In this document: positions 18,330 to 26,518 of the stretch, one piece after another
Layout: the number at the start of each line of letters is the position of its first letter
Position numbering within the stretch: the first letter of the stretch is position 1
Source: Deltaproteobacteria bacterium
GTDB lineage: Bacteria > Myxococcota_A > UBA9160 > UBA4427
Reading direction: 5' to 3'
Length of the DNA stretch: 40,227 bases
Assembly (NCBI GenBank): GCA_029261835.1
Contig: JAJDAO010000033.1
Span: forward strand, 1 to 40,227
The notes under the pieces: generated by a model
Told to the model about the DNA's origin: nothing
Databases searched by the model: none
What the model saw: only the letters and a program-made list of their open reading frames with translations
Position numbers and translations under genes: made by a program

Positions 18330-18437
18330 GCAGCAACGCTGATGCCGGGGCGGCTTCGTGCCGGTCGGGAGCGGAGCGATAGCAAGAGGCGAGTTGTCTA
18401 CTCGAGCGGCAACGCTGCGGGAAGTTTGCTTATGAGA

Positions 18438-18450
18438 GTTGCTTCGCAAC
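18438..18450. repeat. Short hairpin-forming inverted repeat
   Basis: GTTGC-TTC-GCAAC, 5-bp arms with a 3-nt loop, upstream of the DUF1302 start. It could be a leader hairpin or part of an operator; too short to be sure. Confidence 0.25.
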
Positions 18451-18608
18451 GCCGCTGACCTAGCATGCCGCGGGGGGGCTGCGGAGCCGGGCTTGGTCTC
18501 GCAGCAGTGATCGGTACGCGTGTGCGATCTGCCGGGGGGAATCGCAGAACACGAGCTATCCGAATACCGACCGGCGAAGGCTCTTTCATCGACTCGACGG
18601 AGGAAGGG

Positions 18609-20441
18609 ATGACGCAGCGAGCGACTGCTTGTACTTGGACGGACCAGAGAGCGAGTGGGCTCCGCCTGATCGGGGCTGTCACGACCGCGCTTCTCGCCGT
18701 GGCCTGGAGCGGAGTGGCGGGCGCGGTCGACTACCGCTGGGGCGAGGTGGAGGCGAGGCTCGATTCGTTCGTCTCGGCCTCGATGTCGATGCGCGTGCAG
18801 AACCGGGATTGCATGCAGATCGCCCAGGCGAACGGGGGCTGCAATGTTCTATCGAACCCCGTGCTACACGGCCAGCTCAACGGCAGACTCCTCAACTCCG
18901 ACGACGGCAATCTGAACGTCGACAAGGGGGATGTCTACTCCGTCCTGGTCAGCGTGAGTCACGATCTCGATGTCAAGTGGCGTGACTACGGTGTCTTCGC
19001 GCGCGTGCTCTACTTCTACGATGTGATGCAGAGCCACAATCACTCCGGCCATGCGCCGCGGCGCACGGATCTCAGTGACGCGGCGCGCTTTCGCTGGGGG
19101 AACGTCGTGGAGGGCGGCGTGGTCGGGGCCGACGTTCGGCTGCTCGATGCCTACGCGTACGCGAACTTTCGCCGCTTCGATCGCCACCTCGAGCTTCGCT
19201 TCGGCAACCAGGTGATCAACTGGGGCGAGGAGTACTTCGCCCAGGGTGGCATCAAGGCCACCAGTGCCCTGGACGTGAGCAAGCTGCGCGTGGCGGGCGC
19301 GGAGCTCAAGGAGGGGCTGGTGCCGGCGCCGATCGTGCGTCTGTCCGTCGATGTCATCGGCGAGCTGACCCTCGAGACCTACTATCAATTCGACTGGCAC
19401 CCCACGCAGGTGGATCCCGTCGGCACGTTCTTTGCCGTGAGCGACGTGGTTGCTCGGGGAGCCGAGGGGCAGTTCACGCTTCAGGATCCCGGCACGAATG
19501 GAATCGCCGCATCCACCATTCTGAACATGGTCTTCGTTCCAAACTTTGCCAATGGCGGTGCGCCGCGAGCCGCCACTCGGGAGGCGGACGGTCAGGGGCA
19601 GTGGGGCGCCGCCCTGCGTTACTACCTCGAGGCGATCGAGACCGAGTTTGGTCTCTACTACGTCCGTTTGCACGACAAGCAGCCTACCGTGAGCTTTCGC
19701 GGCACGGGGCTTGGCGCCAGACAGATCGAGTACTTCACCGAGTACAAGGAGCGAATCAATCTCTACGGGCTGAGCTTCAATACGACGCTGCTCGGCGTGG
19801 CGTTGGGAGGAGAACTCTCCTTCAGACCCAATCAGCCGACGCCGGTCTCCGACGCCTTCACGGATCTCTTCTTCGGCATGGGTGGCGTCGGCGAGGTGGG
19901 GGGCGCCGTGCGAGAGAAGCGGCTGATGGCGATCGTGAACGGGCTGTGGGTGCCCGGCCCGGCGACGCCGCTGATCGGCCCGGCCATCACCTTCATGGGT
20001 GCCGACGACCTGAACTTCATCGCGGAGTTCGCTCTGGCCCACTACCCGGATCTGAGCGATCGGGCCTATGCACCGCCGAACGCGGTGCTTGCAGATGTCA
20101 ACATGATCGTGCCCTTTGTCGGACTCGTACGCAACGTCTGGCGCCCCGACGACACCTCCTTCGGCTATCAGCTTCGCCTGGCTGCAACCTATAGCCGAGT
20201 TTGCGGCAGCCCCATCACGCTGACGCCGAGTGTGAGCTTTCGCCACGATCCCTACGGCACCACGCCCGATTCCGGCGTGACCTTTACCGAGGGCATCAAG
20301 AAGATCGGGCTCCAGCTCGAGGCGGACTACCAGAACAGCTGGGGTGCACTCGTCAGCTACTCCAACTCGTTTGGCGGCGGACGAGCGAACACGGACAACG
20401 ATCGCGACTTCGTCCAGTTCAGCGTTTCGTATGCCTTCTGA
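18609..20441 (+). CDS. DUF1302 family outer-membrane beta-barrel protein
   Basis: 610 residues starting at an ATG right behind GGAGGAAGGG. A signal peptide (LIGAVTTALLAVAWSG-VAGA) precedes a mature chain with alternating hydrophobic strands, ending with Phe (SVSYAF), the typical C-terminus of outer-membrane barrels. Conserved features of the DUF1302 family are visible: RFGNQVINWGEEYF, the ALDVSKLRVAGAELKEGLVPAP segment and a Cys pair near the start of the mature chain. Family members are encoded beside DUF1329 proteins and MMPL pumps in bacteria that consume sterols, alkanes or polyhydroxyalkanoate-like lipids, and are thought to be uptake porins for hydrophobic substrates. The next gene is the DUF1329 partner. 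Confidence 0.92.
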   Translation: MTQRATACTWTDQRASGLRLIGAVTTALLAVAWSGVAGAVDYRWGEVEARLDSFVSASMSMRVQNRDCMQIAQANGGCNVLSNPVLHGQLNGRLLNSDDGNLNVDKGDVYSVLVSVSHDLDVKWRDYGVFARVLYFYDVMQSHNHSGHAPRRTDLSDAARFRWGNVVEGGVVGADVRLLDAYAYANFRRFDRHLELRFGNQVINWGEEYFAQGGIKATSALDVSKLRVAGAELKEGLVPAPIVRLSVDVIGELTLETYYQFDWHPTQVDPVGTFFAVSDVVARGAEGQFTLQDPGTNGIAASTILNMVFVPNFANGGAPRAATREADGQGQWGAALRYYLEAIETEFGLYYVRLHDKQPTVSFRGTGLGARQIEYFTEYKERINLYGLSFNTTLLGVALGGELSFRPNQPTPVSDAFTDLFFGMGGVGEVGGAVREKRLMAIVNGLWVPGPATPLIGPAITFMGADDLNFIAEFALAHYPDLSDRAYAPPNAVLADVNMIVPFVGLVRNVWRPDDTSFGYQLRLAATYSRVCGSPITLTPSVSFRHDPYGTTPDSGVTFTEGIKKIGLQLEADYQNSWGALVSYSNSFGGGRANTDNDRDFVQFSVSYAF

Positions 20442-20493
20442 GGATCGCGTCAGCGAAGGGGGGACGAACATGCAGCGAAGCAGGAGGGATGAG

Positions 20494-21858
20494 ATGATCA
20501 AGGCAACGTCGATCGCGCTGGCCATGGCACTCACGCTTGCAGCCGCTGGTGCGAGTGCCAAAGCGCCGCAAGCCCAGGTGGACCGCCTCGGCAAGGATCT
20601 AACACCCATCGGCGCGGAGCGCGCCGGCAACGCCGATGGCACGATTCCCGAGTGGACCGGTGGCAGCGTCACACCGCCGCCGGGCTGGAAGCCCGGGGAT
20701 CCGCGTCCGGATCCGTTCAAGGGCGATCGCAAGCTCTTCTCCATCGACGCCAGCAATGTCGAGCAGCACGCGAGCAAGCTCTCGGCCGGCCAGATCGCCC
20801 TCATCAAGCGCTACGAGGGCTATCGCATGGACGTCTACCCGACGCGGCGGAGCTGCGGCTTCCCCGAATGGATCTACCAGGAGACCAAGAAGAACGCCGC
20901 CACCGCTGAGCTCGACCAGGATCGCGTCTACCTGAAGAACGGCTGGCACGGCTTCCTCTTCCCGGTCCCGAGCAACGGCGCCGAGGCGATCTGGAACCAC
21001 AAGACCGGCTACTTCGGTCGCGGCAAGATCGAGTACAACGCCATCATCGTCCCCACCAAGCGCGGTGGCTTCACCACCGTGCACGAGAAGGCGATGTATG
21101 ACGTTCACCTCTACGACCGCGAGATTCCCACGCTGCAGGAGTCCACCGGTCGCTCGGCCTCTTTCCTGCTCGAGAAGCTCGCGCCGCCGCGGCTGGCCGG
21201 CGAGCTGGTGCTCGTGCATGAGATGGTGAACGACCAGCGTCGCGCCTGGATCTACAACCCGGGACAGCGGCGTGTCAGACGGGCCCCGACGATCGCCTAC
21301 GACAACCCCATACCCGGCACCGAAAACCTGATGACCAACGACCAGGCCCGCATGTTCAACGGCGTGCTCGATCGCTTCGACTGGAAGCTGGTCGGAAAGC
21401 GCGAGCTCTACATCCCCTACAACAACTTCCGCATCAACAACGACCGCAATCTCAAGTACAAGGATATCCTCGGTGCCCAGTATCCGGACCGGGGTGTCTT
21501 CCGCTATGAGCTGCACCGCGTCTGGGTCGTGGAGGCCACTGTGCGCAAGGGCAAGCGGCATCTCTTCAGCAAGCGAGTCTTCTACATCGACGAAGACAGC
21601 TGGGTGCCGGTGGCGGAGGACATCTACGACCGTCGCGGCGGCCTGTGGCGCGTGATGGAGGGCGGGCCCAAGCTGATCGTCGAGCTGCCGACCTGTACCC
21701 AGGACGGCAGCGTCAGCTACGACCTGGTCGCTGGGCGTTATGTGATGGACCGGATCAAGACCGAGGAGCCCGAGTCCGATTGGCTCGCCGGGGAGCAGGG
21801 GCGGATCGATCCGAGTCTGTTCAAGCCGGATGCCCTGCGCCGCATCGGGCGCCGCTGA
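20494..21858 (+). CDS. DUF1329 family periplasmic or outer-membrane protein
   Basis: 454 residues from the ATG preceded by AGGAGGG (20482-20488), 5 nt away. A signal peptide (TSIALAMALTLAAAGASA) is followed by the diagnostic start of the family: LGKDLTPIGAERAGNADGTIPEWTG is visible as residues around 35-60. The fold is LolA/LolB-like in structure-based classification, so a lipid-binding cup is plausible. No lipobox Cys is seen, so it is more likely soluble periplasmic. It is paired with the preceding DUF1302 porin (52 nt apart) as in most genomes. Its role would be to accept a hydrophobic ligand after passage through the porin; this is inference. Confidence 0.93.
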   Translation: MIKATSIALAMALTLAAAGASAKAPQAQVDRLGKDLTPIGAERAGNADGTIPEWTGGSVTPPPGWKPGDPRPDPFKGDRKLFSIDASNVEQHASKLSAGQIALIKRYEGYRMDVYPTRRSCGFPEWIYQETKKNAATAELDQDRVYLKNGWHGFLFPVPSNGAEAIWNHKTGYFGRGKIEYNAIIVPTKRGGFTTVHEKAMYDVHLYDREIPTLQESTGRSASFLLEKLAPPRLAGELVLVHEMVNDQRRAWIYNPGQRRVRRAPTIAYDNPIPGTENLMTNDQARMFNGVLDRFDWKLVGKRELYIPYNNFRINNDRNLKYKDILGAQYPDRGVFRYELHRVWVVEATVRKGKRHLFSKRVFYIDEDSWVPVAEDIYDRRGGLWRVMEGGPKLIVELPTCTQDGSVSYDLVAGRYVMDRIKTEEPESDWLAGEQGRIDPSLFKPDALRRIGRR

Positions 21859-21864
21859 GCCCGC

Positions 21865-22500
21865 GTGCCGAGCCGGCCGGTCATGTGGGGAGGTCGCCCA
21901 TCGCTGAGGTTCGTCTTCAGTGGGCTCGGGCTGGCGATCTGCTGCCTCGCGTCGACGACCGTCTCGGCTGACGTCGGGGATGACCTCTACCACGATGGCC
22001 ACTACCAGCGAGCCATCGCCTGGTGGCGAGAAGCAGCCCCCGCCGGCAACGTCAGCGCCGCCTATCGACTCGGCGTGGTGTACGCCGACGGGGTGGTGGT
22101 CGCGCGAGACTGCGCGACCGCCGCGCGCTGGTTCCGCCTGGCCGCCGAGCGCGGCGATCGGCGCGCCCAATTCGATCTCGCCACGCTCTACGACGCGGGC
22201 TGCGGCGTAGAGCGCTCGTACGAGCGGGCTGCTCGCTGGTACCGCGCCGCGGCGGAGCGCGGCGAGATGGCGAGCCAGTACAACCTGGCCGGCATGTATG
22301 AGCAGGGCCAGGGGGTAGAGCGCGACCTGGTCGAGGCCTACAAGTGGTACTACCTGGCCGCCCGCCAGGGCTTCGTCGGCCTCGCGCCCGGCGAGCTCGA
22401 CCGGCTCGCCGGGCAGATGCAAGGCGAGCAGATCGAGCGCGGTGTTCGAGCGGCGCTGGCCTTCGAAGCCGCGGAATCGTCGGCGAAGCGCAAGCCGTGA
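21865..22500 (+). CDS. Exported Sel1-like repeat protein
   Basis: 211 residues from GTG 21865 (an ATG at 21883 is an alternative). A signal peptide (GLGLAICCLASTTVSA) is followed by four Sel1/TPR-like repeats of about 36 residues, with signatures AAYRLGVVYADG, AQFDLATLYDAG and SQYNLAGMYEQG, which pack as helix hairpins for protein-protein contacts. It sits 6 nt behind the DUF1329 gene and overlaps the next gene by GTGA, so it belongs to the same operon. A scaffold role in the periplasm is likely; partner unknown. Confidence 0.88.
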   Translation: MPSRPVMWGGRPSLRFVFSGLGLAICCLASTTVSADVGDDLYHDGHYQRAIAWWREAAPAGNVSAAYRLGVVYADGVVVARDCATAARWFRLAAERGDRRAQFDLATLYDAGCGVERSYERAARWYRAAAERGEMASQYNLAGMYEQGQGVERDLVEAYKWYYLAARQGFVGLAPGELDRLAGQMQGEQIERGVRAALAFEAAESSAKRKP

Positions 22501-23630
22501 AGGGAGCGCCCTCGACGCATCTCGCTGCGGGATCGCTCGCGGGCCTCGCGCGTTTGCGGAGCTACAGCAGTCGCCGACTCTCTTCCTGGGATCGCACCGG
22601 TGGCAATGCCGACTACCTCGTCATCCGGCCGGGTGATCGGCAGGTGCTGGGCGAGATCCAGGGGGCCGGCTGTGTGCGACACATCTGGGTCACCACGCTG
22701 GCGATGCCGGCGGAGGAGCACGACCTCGTAGGGCTCGTGTTGCGCGCGTTCTGGGACGGGGAGCCGACGCCGAGCATCGAGGTGCCGTTGGGCGATTTCT
22801 TCGGAATTGCCTTCGGCCTGCGACGCAACTTCGTTTCACAGCCCCTGCAGATGAGCCCGCAGGATGGCAGGGCGATGAACTGCTGGTTCCCCATGCCCTT
22901 CGCCGAGGGTGCGCGCTTCGAGATCGAGAATCAGGGCGAGAATGGGCGGCTCTTCTTCTTCTATATCGACTACGAGGAGCACCGGCGAGCCGATCCCGAG
23001 CTCGCGCGCTTCCACGCCTGCTGGAACCGGCAGAATCCGACAGCCGGGACGGCTCGCCAGCAGGGATATTCGCGCGCCGACTACGGCTACAGCGACGCGC
23101 GCCGGGCGGGTCCGGGGCTCGGCATCGGGGGGCCGTGGGATGAGGCCAACCTCACGGGTGAATGCAACTACGTGATCCTCGAGGCCGAGGGGCGTGGTCA
23201 TTACGTGGGCTGCAATCTGGGCGTCGATGTCTTCGAGCGCCAGGTCAACGATTGGTACGGCGAGGGTGATGACATGATCTTCATCGACGGCGAGCCGTGG
23301 CCACCACGTCTTCACGGCACCGGCACCGAGGACTACTTCAACACCGCCTTCTGTCCACGGCAGGAGTACTGCGCTCCCCACCACGGCATCACGGTCTACA
23401 GCGGAGACGAGGACTGGCCCTGGGGCGGCAAGAACGCCATGTATCGCTTCCACGTCGAGGACCCGATCGCATTCGAGTGCTCGATTCGCGTCACCATCGA
23501 GACGGGCCACGCCAACGCGCTCGCCAACGACTACTGCAGCACCGCCTATTGGTATCAGGTCGGCCGCACGCAGCCGATCCGTGCGCTGCCCGCACTCGAG
23601 CAGCGACTGCCGCGCGCCGATCGCGGCTGA
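22497..23630 (+). CDS. DUF2961/GH172-like glycoside hydrolase, cytoplasmic
   Basis: About 377 residues starting at the GTG that overlaps the Sel1 stop. No signal peptide is present. DUF2961 signatures include SRRLSSWDRTGGNADYL near the start, the NCWFPMPF segment and LHGTGTEDYF with Glu278. Family GH172 includes alpha-D-fructofuranosidase and alpha-D-arabinofuranosidase enzymes that assemble from double jelly-roll subunits. Its place in an operon of lipid-uptake genes is unexpected; possibly the substrate is glycosylated, or the gene is a passenger. A hairpin follows (23635-23650). Confidence 0.88.
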   Translation: MKGAPSTHLAAGSLAGLARLRSYSSRRLSSWDRTGGNADYLVIRPGDRQVLGEIQGAGCVRHIWVTTLAMPAEEHDLVGLVLRAFWDGEPTPSIEVPLGDFFGIAFGLRRNFVSQPLQMSPQDGRAMNCWFPMPFAEGARFEIENQGENGRLFFFYIDYEEHRRADPELARFHACWNRQNPTAGTARQQGYSRADYGYSDARRAGPGLGIGGPWDEANLTGECNYVILEAEGRGHYVGCNLGVDVFERQVNDWYGEGDDMIFIDGEPWPPRLHGTGTEDYFNTAFCPRQEYCAPHHGITVYSGDEDWPWGGKNAMYRFHVEDPIAFECSIRVTIETGHANALANDYCSTAYWYQVGRTQPIRALPALEQRLPRADRG

Positions 23631-23634
23631 TCCC

Positions 23635-23650
23635 CGCCCGCGGTCGGGCG
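23635..23650 (+). terminator. Possible terminator hairpin after the DUF2961 gene
   Basis: CGCCCG-CGGT-CGGGCG gives a 6-bp GC stem with a 4-nt loop 5 nt after the stop. It is followed by only two T residues, so it is not a strong intrinsic terminator. Confidence 0.35.
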
Positions 23651-23679
23651 TTGCGGCGCCTGCCGAACGAGGAGCAACA

Positions 23680-23733
23680 ATGACCGCTTGCCCGCAACGA
23701 TCGAGGTGGCGAGCTCGCGAGGCGCAGCCGTGA
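23680..23733 (+). CDS. Possible 17-residue leader peptide coupled to the phosphodiesterase gene
   Basis: ATG at 23680 stands 5 nt behind a strong GAGGAG. The frame encodes MTACPQRSRWRAREAQP and ends at TGA 23731-23733. That stop overlaps the GTG (23730) chosen for the phosphodiesterase. Ribosomes reading this short frame would be delivered to the GTG. Alternatively the GAGGAG serves an in-frame TTG at 23688, or the reading frame was altered by a sequence error. It is supported only by the Shine-Dalgarno and overlap. Confidence 0.35.
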   Translation: MTACPQRSRWRAREAQP

Positions 23734-24998
23734 AGCTCTCGTCGCTGTGCGATCCGCGTCTGCTCGGCCTTTCGATTGGATTGCTGCTGGCCGTCGCGCC
23801 GGGTGCGGCGCGCGGCGAGGCGCCGCTCGTCATCGTGCTGTGTTGGGATGGTGTGCGCCACGACTACCCCGATCGGGGCCGGCTCCCCGGGCTCGAGCGG
23901 ATGGCCAGCGCGGGTGTTCGCGCCGAGCGGCTGACGCCGACCTTTCCCGCCAACACCTTCCCCAATACGGTGTCCCTCGCCACCGGTGCGAGTGCGGGCC
24001 GGCACGGCATCGTCGACAACCGCTTCCGCGATCGCGTGCGTGGGCGGTTCGACTATGGGAGCGACGCCAGCTGGCTCGAGGCCGAGCCGCTCTGGGTCGC
24101 GGCAGAGCGGCAGGGGCTGCGAGCGGCGACCTACTTCTGGGTCGGTTCGGAGACGGACTGGCGTGGCACGGGCGCGACGTATCGTCACGCGCCGTTCGAC
24201 GCTGATGTCGGCGAGGCCGAGAAGGTCGACGAGATCCTCAGATGGCTGGATCTACCGCCGGAGAGTCGTCCCTCGCTCATCATGCAGTGGTGGAACGGCA
24301 CCGATGATGTCGGTCATCTGAAGGGGCCGAGTCACCCGGATGTATTTCACGAGCTCGCCGGTCAGGATGCCGAGCTCCAGCGTCTACTGTCTCAGCTCGA
24401 TCGGCGCGGAGCTTGGCCGCATACGACGCTCATCGTGGTGAGCGACCACGGTATGACGGAGACCAGCGAGAGCATCGACGTGGAGGCACTGCTGAGCGCG
24501 GCGCGGATCGAGGGTGAAGTGATGAGCAGCGCCGCGGTGGCGCACGTCTTTCTGGAGAACCAGGAAGACCTGTCGCGGGCGGAGCGCACCCTTGGCGTGG
24601 TCAGCGGCTTGGCGGTTCACCGCAGAGGTGCACTCCCGAGCTCGCTCGGGCTCAGCCACGCGAACCGAAACGGCGATCTGGTGCTGCTGGTGGATCCGCC
24701 CATCGCATTTCGCAGGACAGGTGTGCTGGAAGAGCTCTTCATCAGCGCGGTCGAGCTCTTCGGTTGGCGGCGCGGGCTTCACGGTTTTGCACCCGATCAC
24801 CCGGACATGGGCGCGATCTTCTTCGCGCTCGGCCGCGGTGTGCCCGTGGGTCGGCCGCCCCGCGAAGTGCGGAGCATCGATGTCGCGCCCACCGTGGCGG
24901 CGCTGCTCGGGATCGCCGCGCCGAGTGGCGCCGAGGGAAGCGTGATCGCGGGCTTCGCCGAGTCGCCTCGCTCAGCTGAGCGACGCGAGACGCCGTAG
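23730..24998 (+). CDS. Exported ENPP-type alkaline-phosphatase superfamily phosphodiesterase
   Basis: About 422 residues from GTG 23730; a TTG at 23688 would lengthen it by 14. The signal peptide runs through LGLSIGLLLAVAPGAARG. Motifs of ectonucleotide pyrophosphatase/phosphodiesterases are complete: Asp40 in CWDGVRHDY, Thr76 nucleophile in TFPANTFPNT, HGIVDNRF, TDDVGHLKGP (Asp and His), VVSDHGM (Asp, His) and a late PDHPDMGAIFFALG. Two zinc ions and a Thr nucleophile for hydrolysing phosphodiester or lysophospholipid-type bonds in the periplasm are expected. The natural substrate is unknown. The 3' end overlaps the convergent M20 gene by 27 bp. Confidence 0.9.
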   Translation: MKLSSLCDPRLLGLSIGLLLAVAPGAARGEAPLVIVLCWDGVRHDYPDRGRLPGLERMASAGVRAERLTPTFPANTFPNTVSLATGASAGRHGIVDNRFRDRVRGRFDYGSDASWLEAEPLWVAAERQGLRAATYFWVGSETDWRGTGATYRHAPFDADVGEAEKVDEILRWLDLPPESRPSLIMQWWNGTDDVGHLKGPSHPDVFHELAGQDAELQRLLSQLDRRGAWPHTTLIVVSDHGMTETSESIDVEALLSAARIEGEVMSSAAVAHVFLENQEDLSRAERTLGVVSGLAVHRRGALPSSLGLSHANRNGDLVLLVDPPIAFRRTGVLEELFISAVELFGWRRGLHGFAPDHPDMGAIFFALGRGVPVGRPPREVRSIDVAPTVAALLGIAAPSGAEGSVIAGFAESPRSAERRETP

Positions 24999-26345
24999 GA
25001 TTTCGCAGTAGGCGCGCTGCGCGCGCGCGAAGCTCTCCAGGCGGAAGAATTCGTTCGGCGCGTGGAAGCCCTCGTCGTTCAGACCGAAGGCGAAGCCCAC
25101 CGTGTAAGCGCCCAGGTTCTCGAGGAAGAGGGCGCAGACGGGAATGCTGGCACCGGAGCGGATGAAGTAGGGCGCTCTCCCGTAGATCTCCTCCAGTACG
25201 GCCTGCGCCGCCCGATTGCCCGGGTGGTCGGAGGGCATCGCGTAGGGCCAGGCGTGGAACGCGGCCGGCGTGACCGTGGCGCGCACACCGGGTGGTGTGT
25301 GGCGCTCGACGTGGGCCGCGATGAGCTCGACGATCGCGCTCGGCTGCTGGTTCGCGACCAGGCGGCAGGTGATCTTGGCGTGGGCCGTGCTCGGGATGAC
25401 GGTCTTCGTGCCCTCACCCTGGAAGCCACTCCAGAATCCGTTCAGCTCGAGAGTCGGGCGGGTCCACTGTCGCTCGAGCGTGCTGTAGCCGGGTTCGCCG
25501 AAGCAGCTGTCTACGTCCAGCGAAGCCGCGTAGGCGGGGTCGCTCCACGGCAGCTCGGCGACGCGAGCCCGCTCTTCGTGCGACAGCGCGACGACGTCAT
25601 CGTAGAAGCCGTCGACCAGAATCTCGCCGCTGTCCGCTCGCATGGAATCGATCAGTCCCGCCAGGGCGTGGATCGGATTCTGCACCGCACCGCCGTGCAG
25701 GCCGGAGTGCAGATCCTGCTTCGGCCCCGTCACGTCGATCTGCAGGCCGCAGCCTCCTCGCAGGCTGAGCAGGATTGCCGGCTGCTCCTCGCTCCACTGC
25801 CCGCCGTCCGCGCTCAGCACGAGATCGCAGGCCAGCCGATCGCGCTCGGCTGATAAGAGATCTGCCAGCTGCGGGCTTCCGATTTCCTCCTGCCCCTCGA
25901 AGAGGAGCTTGACGTTGACCGGCAGTGCGCCGCTCGTCCGCAACATCGCCTCGCTGGCGAGGATGGGCGCGAGCATGTTGCCCTTGTCGTCGGAGGCGCC
26001 GCGCGCGTAGACGCGCCCATCTCGCACCGTCGGCTCGAACGGGGGATGCTGCCACTGCTCGAGCGGATCCGCGGGTTGCACGTCGAAATGGCCGTAGATC
26101 AGCACCGTCGGCCGTCCGGGCGCGTGCAGCCAGTCGGCATACACGGCGGGATGTCCCTCGGTCTCGAGCACGCACACATTCTCGAGGTCCGCCGCCGCCA
26201 GCCTCTCTGCCACCCACTGTCCGGCGCGCCGCACGTCGAGCCGATGCTGCGAGAGTGCAGACACGCTCGGAATGCGCAGGAAGTCGATCAGCTCCGCGAG
26301 AAAGCGCTGCGAGTTCTGCTCCAGATACGTCCGACAATCGGTCAT
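24972..26345 (-). CDS. M20 family metallopeptidase (dipeptidase-like)
   Basis: 457 residues, cytoplasmic. Di-zinc ligands of the family are visible: His86 in YGHFDVQP, Asp119 in ARGASDDKGN (with Asp88 as the typical assisting residue), Glu153/Glu154 in EGQEEIGSP, the Asp of SADGGQ, and a C-terminal His in HAPNEFF. The GPKQDLHSGLHGG segment matches the dimerisation and lid domain of the COG0624 dipeptidase group. It hydrolyses dipeptides or N-acyl amino acids in known relatives. It stands alone on the minus strand, divergent from the aldehyde dehydrogenase gene. No link to the neighbouring pathways is evident. Confidence 0.93.
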   Translation of the reverse strand: MTDCRTYLEQNSQRFLAELIDFLRIPSVSALSQHRLDVRRAGQWVAERLAAADLENVCVLETEGHPAVYADWLHAPGRPTVLIYGHFDVQPADPLEQWQHPPFEPTVRDGRVYARGASDDKGNMLAPILASEAMLRTSGALPVNVKLLFEGQEEIGSPQLADLLSAERDRLACDLVLSADGGQWSEEQPAILLSLRGGCGLQIDVTGPKQDLHSGLHGGAVQNPIHALAGLIDSMRADSGEILVDGFYDDVVALSHEERARVAELPWSDPAYAASLDVDSCFGEPGYSTLERQWTRPTLELNGFWSGFQGEGTKTVIPSTAHAKITCRLVANQQPSAIVELIAAHVERHTPPGVRATVTPAAFHAWPYAMPSDHPGNRAAQAVLEEIYGRAPYFIRSGASIPVCALFLENLGAYTVGFAFGLNDEGFHAPNEFFRLESFARAQRAYCEILRRLASLS

Positions 26346-26438
26346 GCCGCAGCCTTGGTAGCACGAGCGGCTCCTCGCCGCGCCAGGGGGCGGCCAGGCT
26401 CGAGCCCGGCGCTTCGGGGAACCTTCGTGGGGCTCCTC

Positions 26439-26447
26439 TGGTACACT
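26439..26447 (+). promoter_or_regulatory. Possible extended -10 promoter for the aldehyde dehydrogenase gene
   Basis: TG-G-TACACT, an extended -10 element without a recognisable -35, 72 nt before the ATG at 26519 in the divergent region with the M20 gene. Weak, sequence-only evidence. Confidence 0.25.
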
Positions 26448-26518
26448 GCGCGCGACTCGATCCGAGGCCCCGGTCGCTCGGTGCGCGGCATCGGAAGTCG
26501 TGTGAACTGGAGCCCCGA

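Larger units (their letters stand above)
18221..18608. promoter_or_regulatory. Divergent intergenic region between RND operon and DUF1302 gene
   Basis: 388 bp without a supportable gene. Two inverted repeats are visible and listed separately (18313-18329 and 18438-18450). An open frame begins at 18465 but lacks initiation signals before the strong Shine-Dalgarno at about 18598-18608. No clear sigma70 boxes are evident. Confidence 0.5.

Noticed and set aside
18864..22422. Two long minus-strand frames opposite DUF1302 and DUF1329
   Set aside because: Both are shadows of signal-peptide-bearing family members on the plus strand; no start signals.
25925..26518. A long N-terminal extension of the aldehyde dehydrogenase
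   Set aside because: The extension is Arg/Ser/Pro-rich and lies antisense to the M20 gene; the ATG at 26519 with GGAG gives a normal family length.
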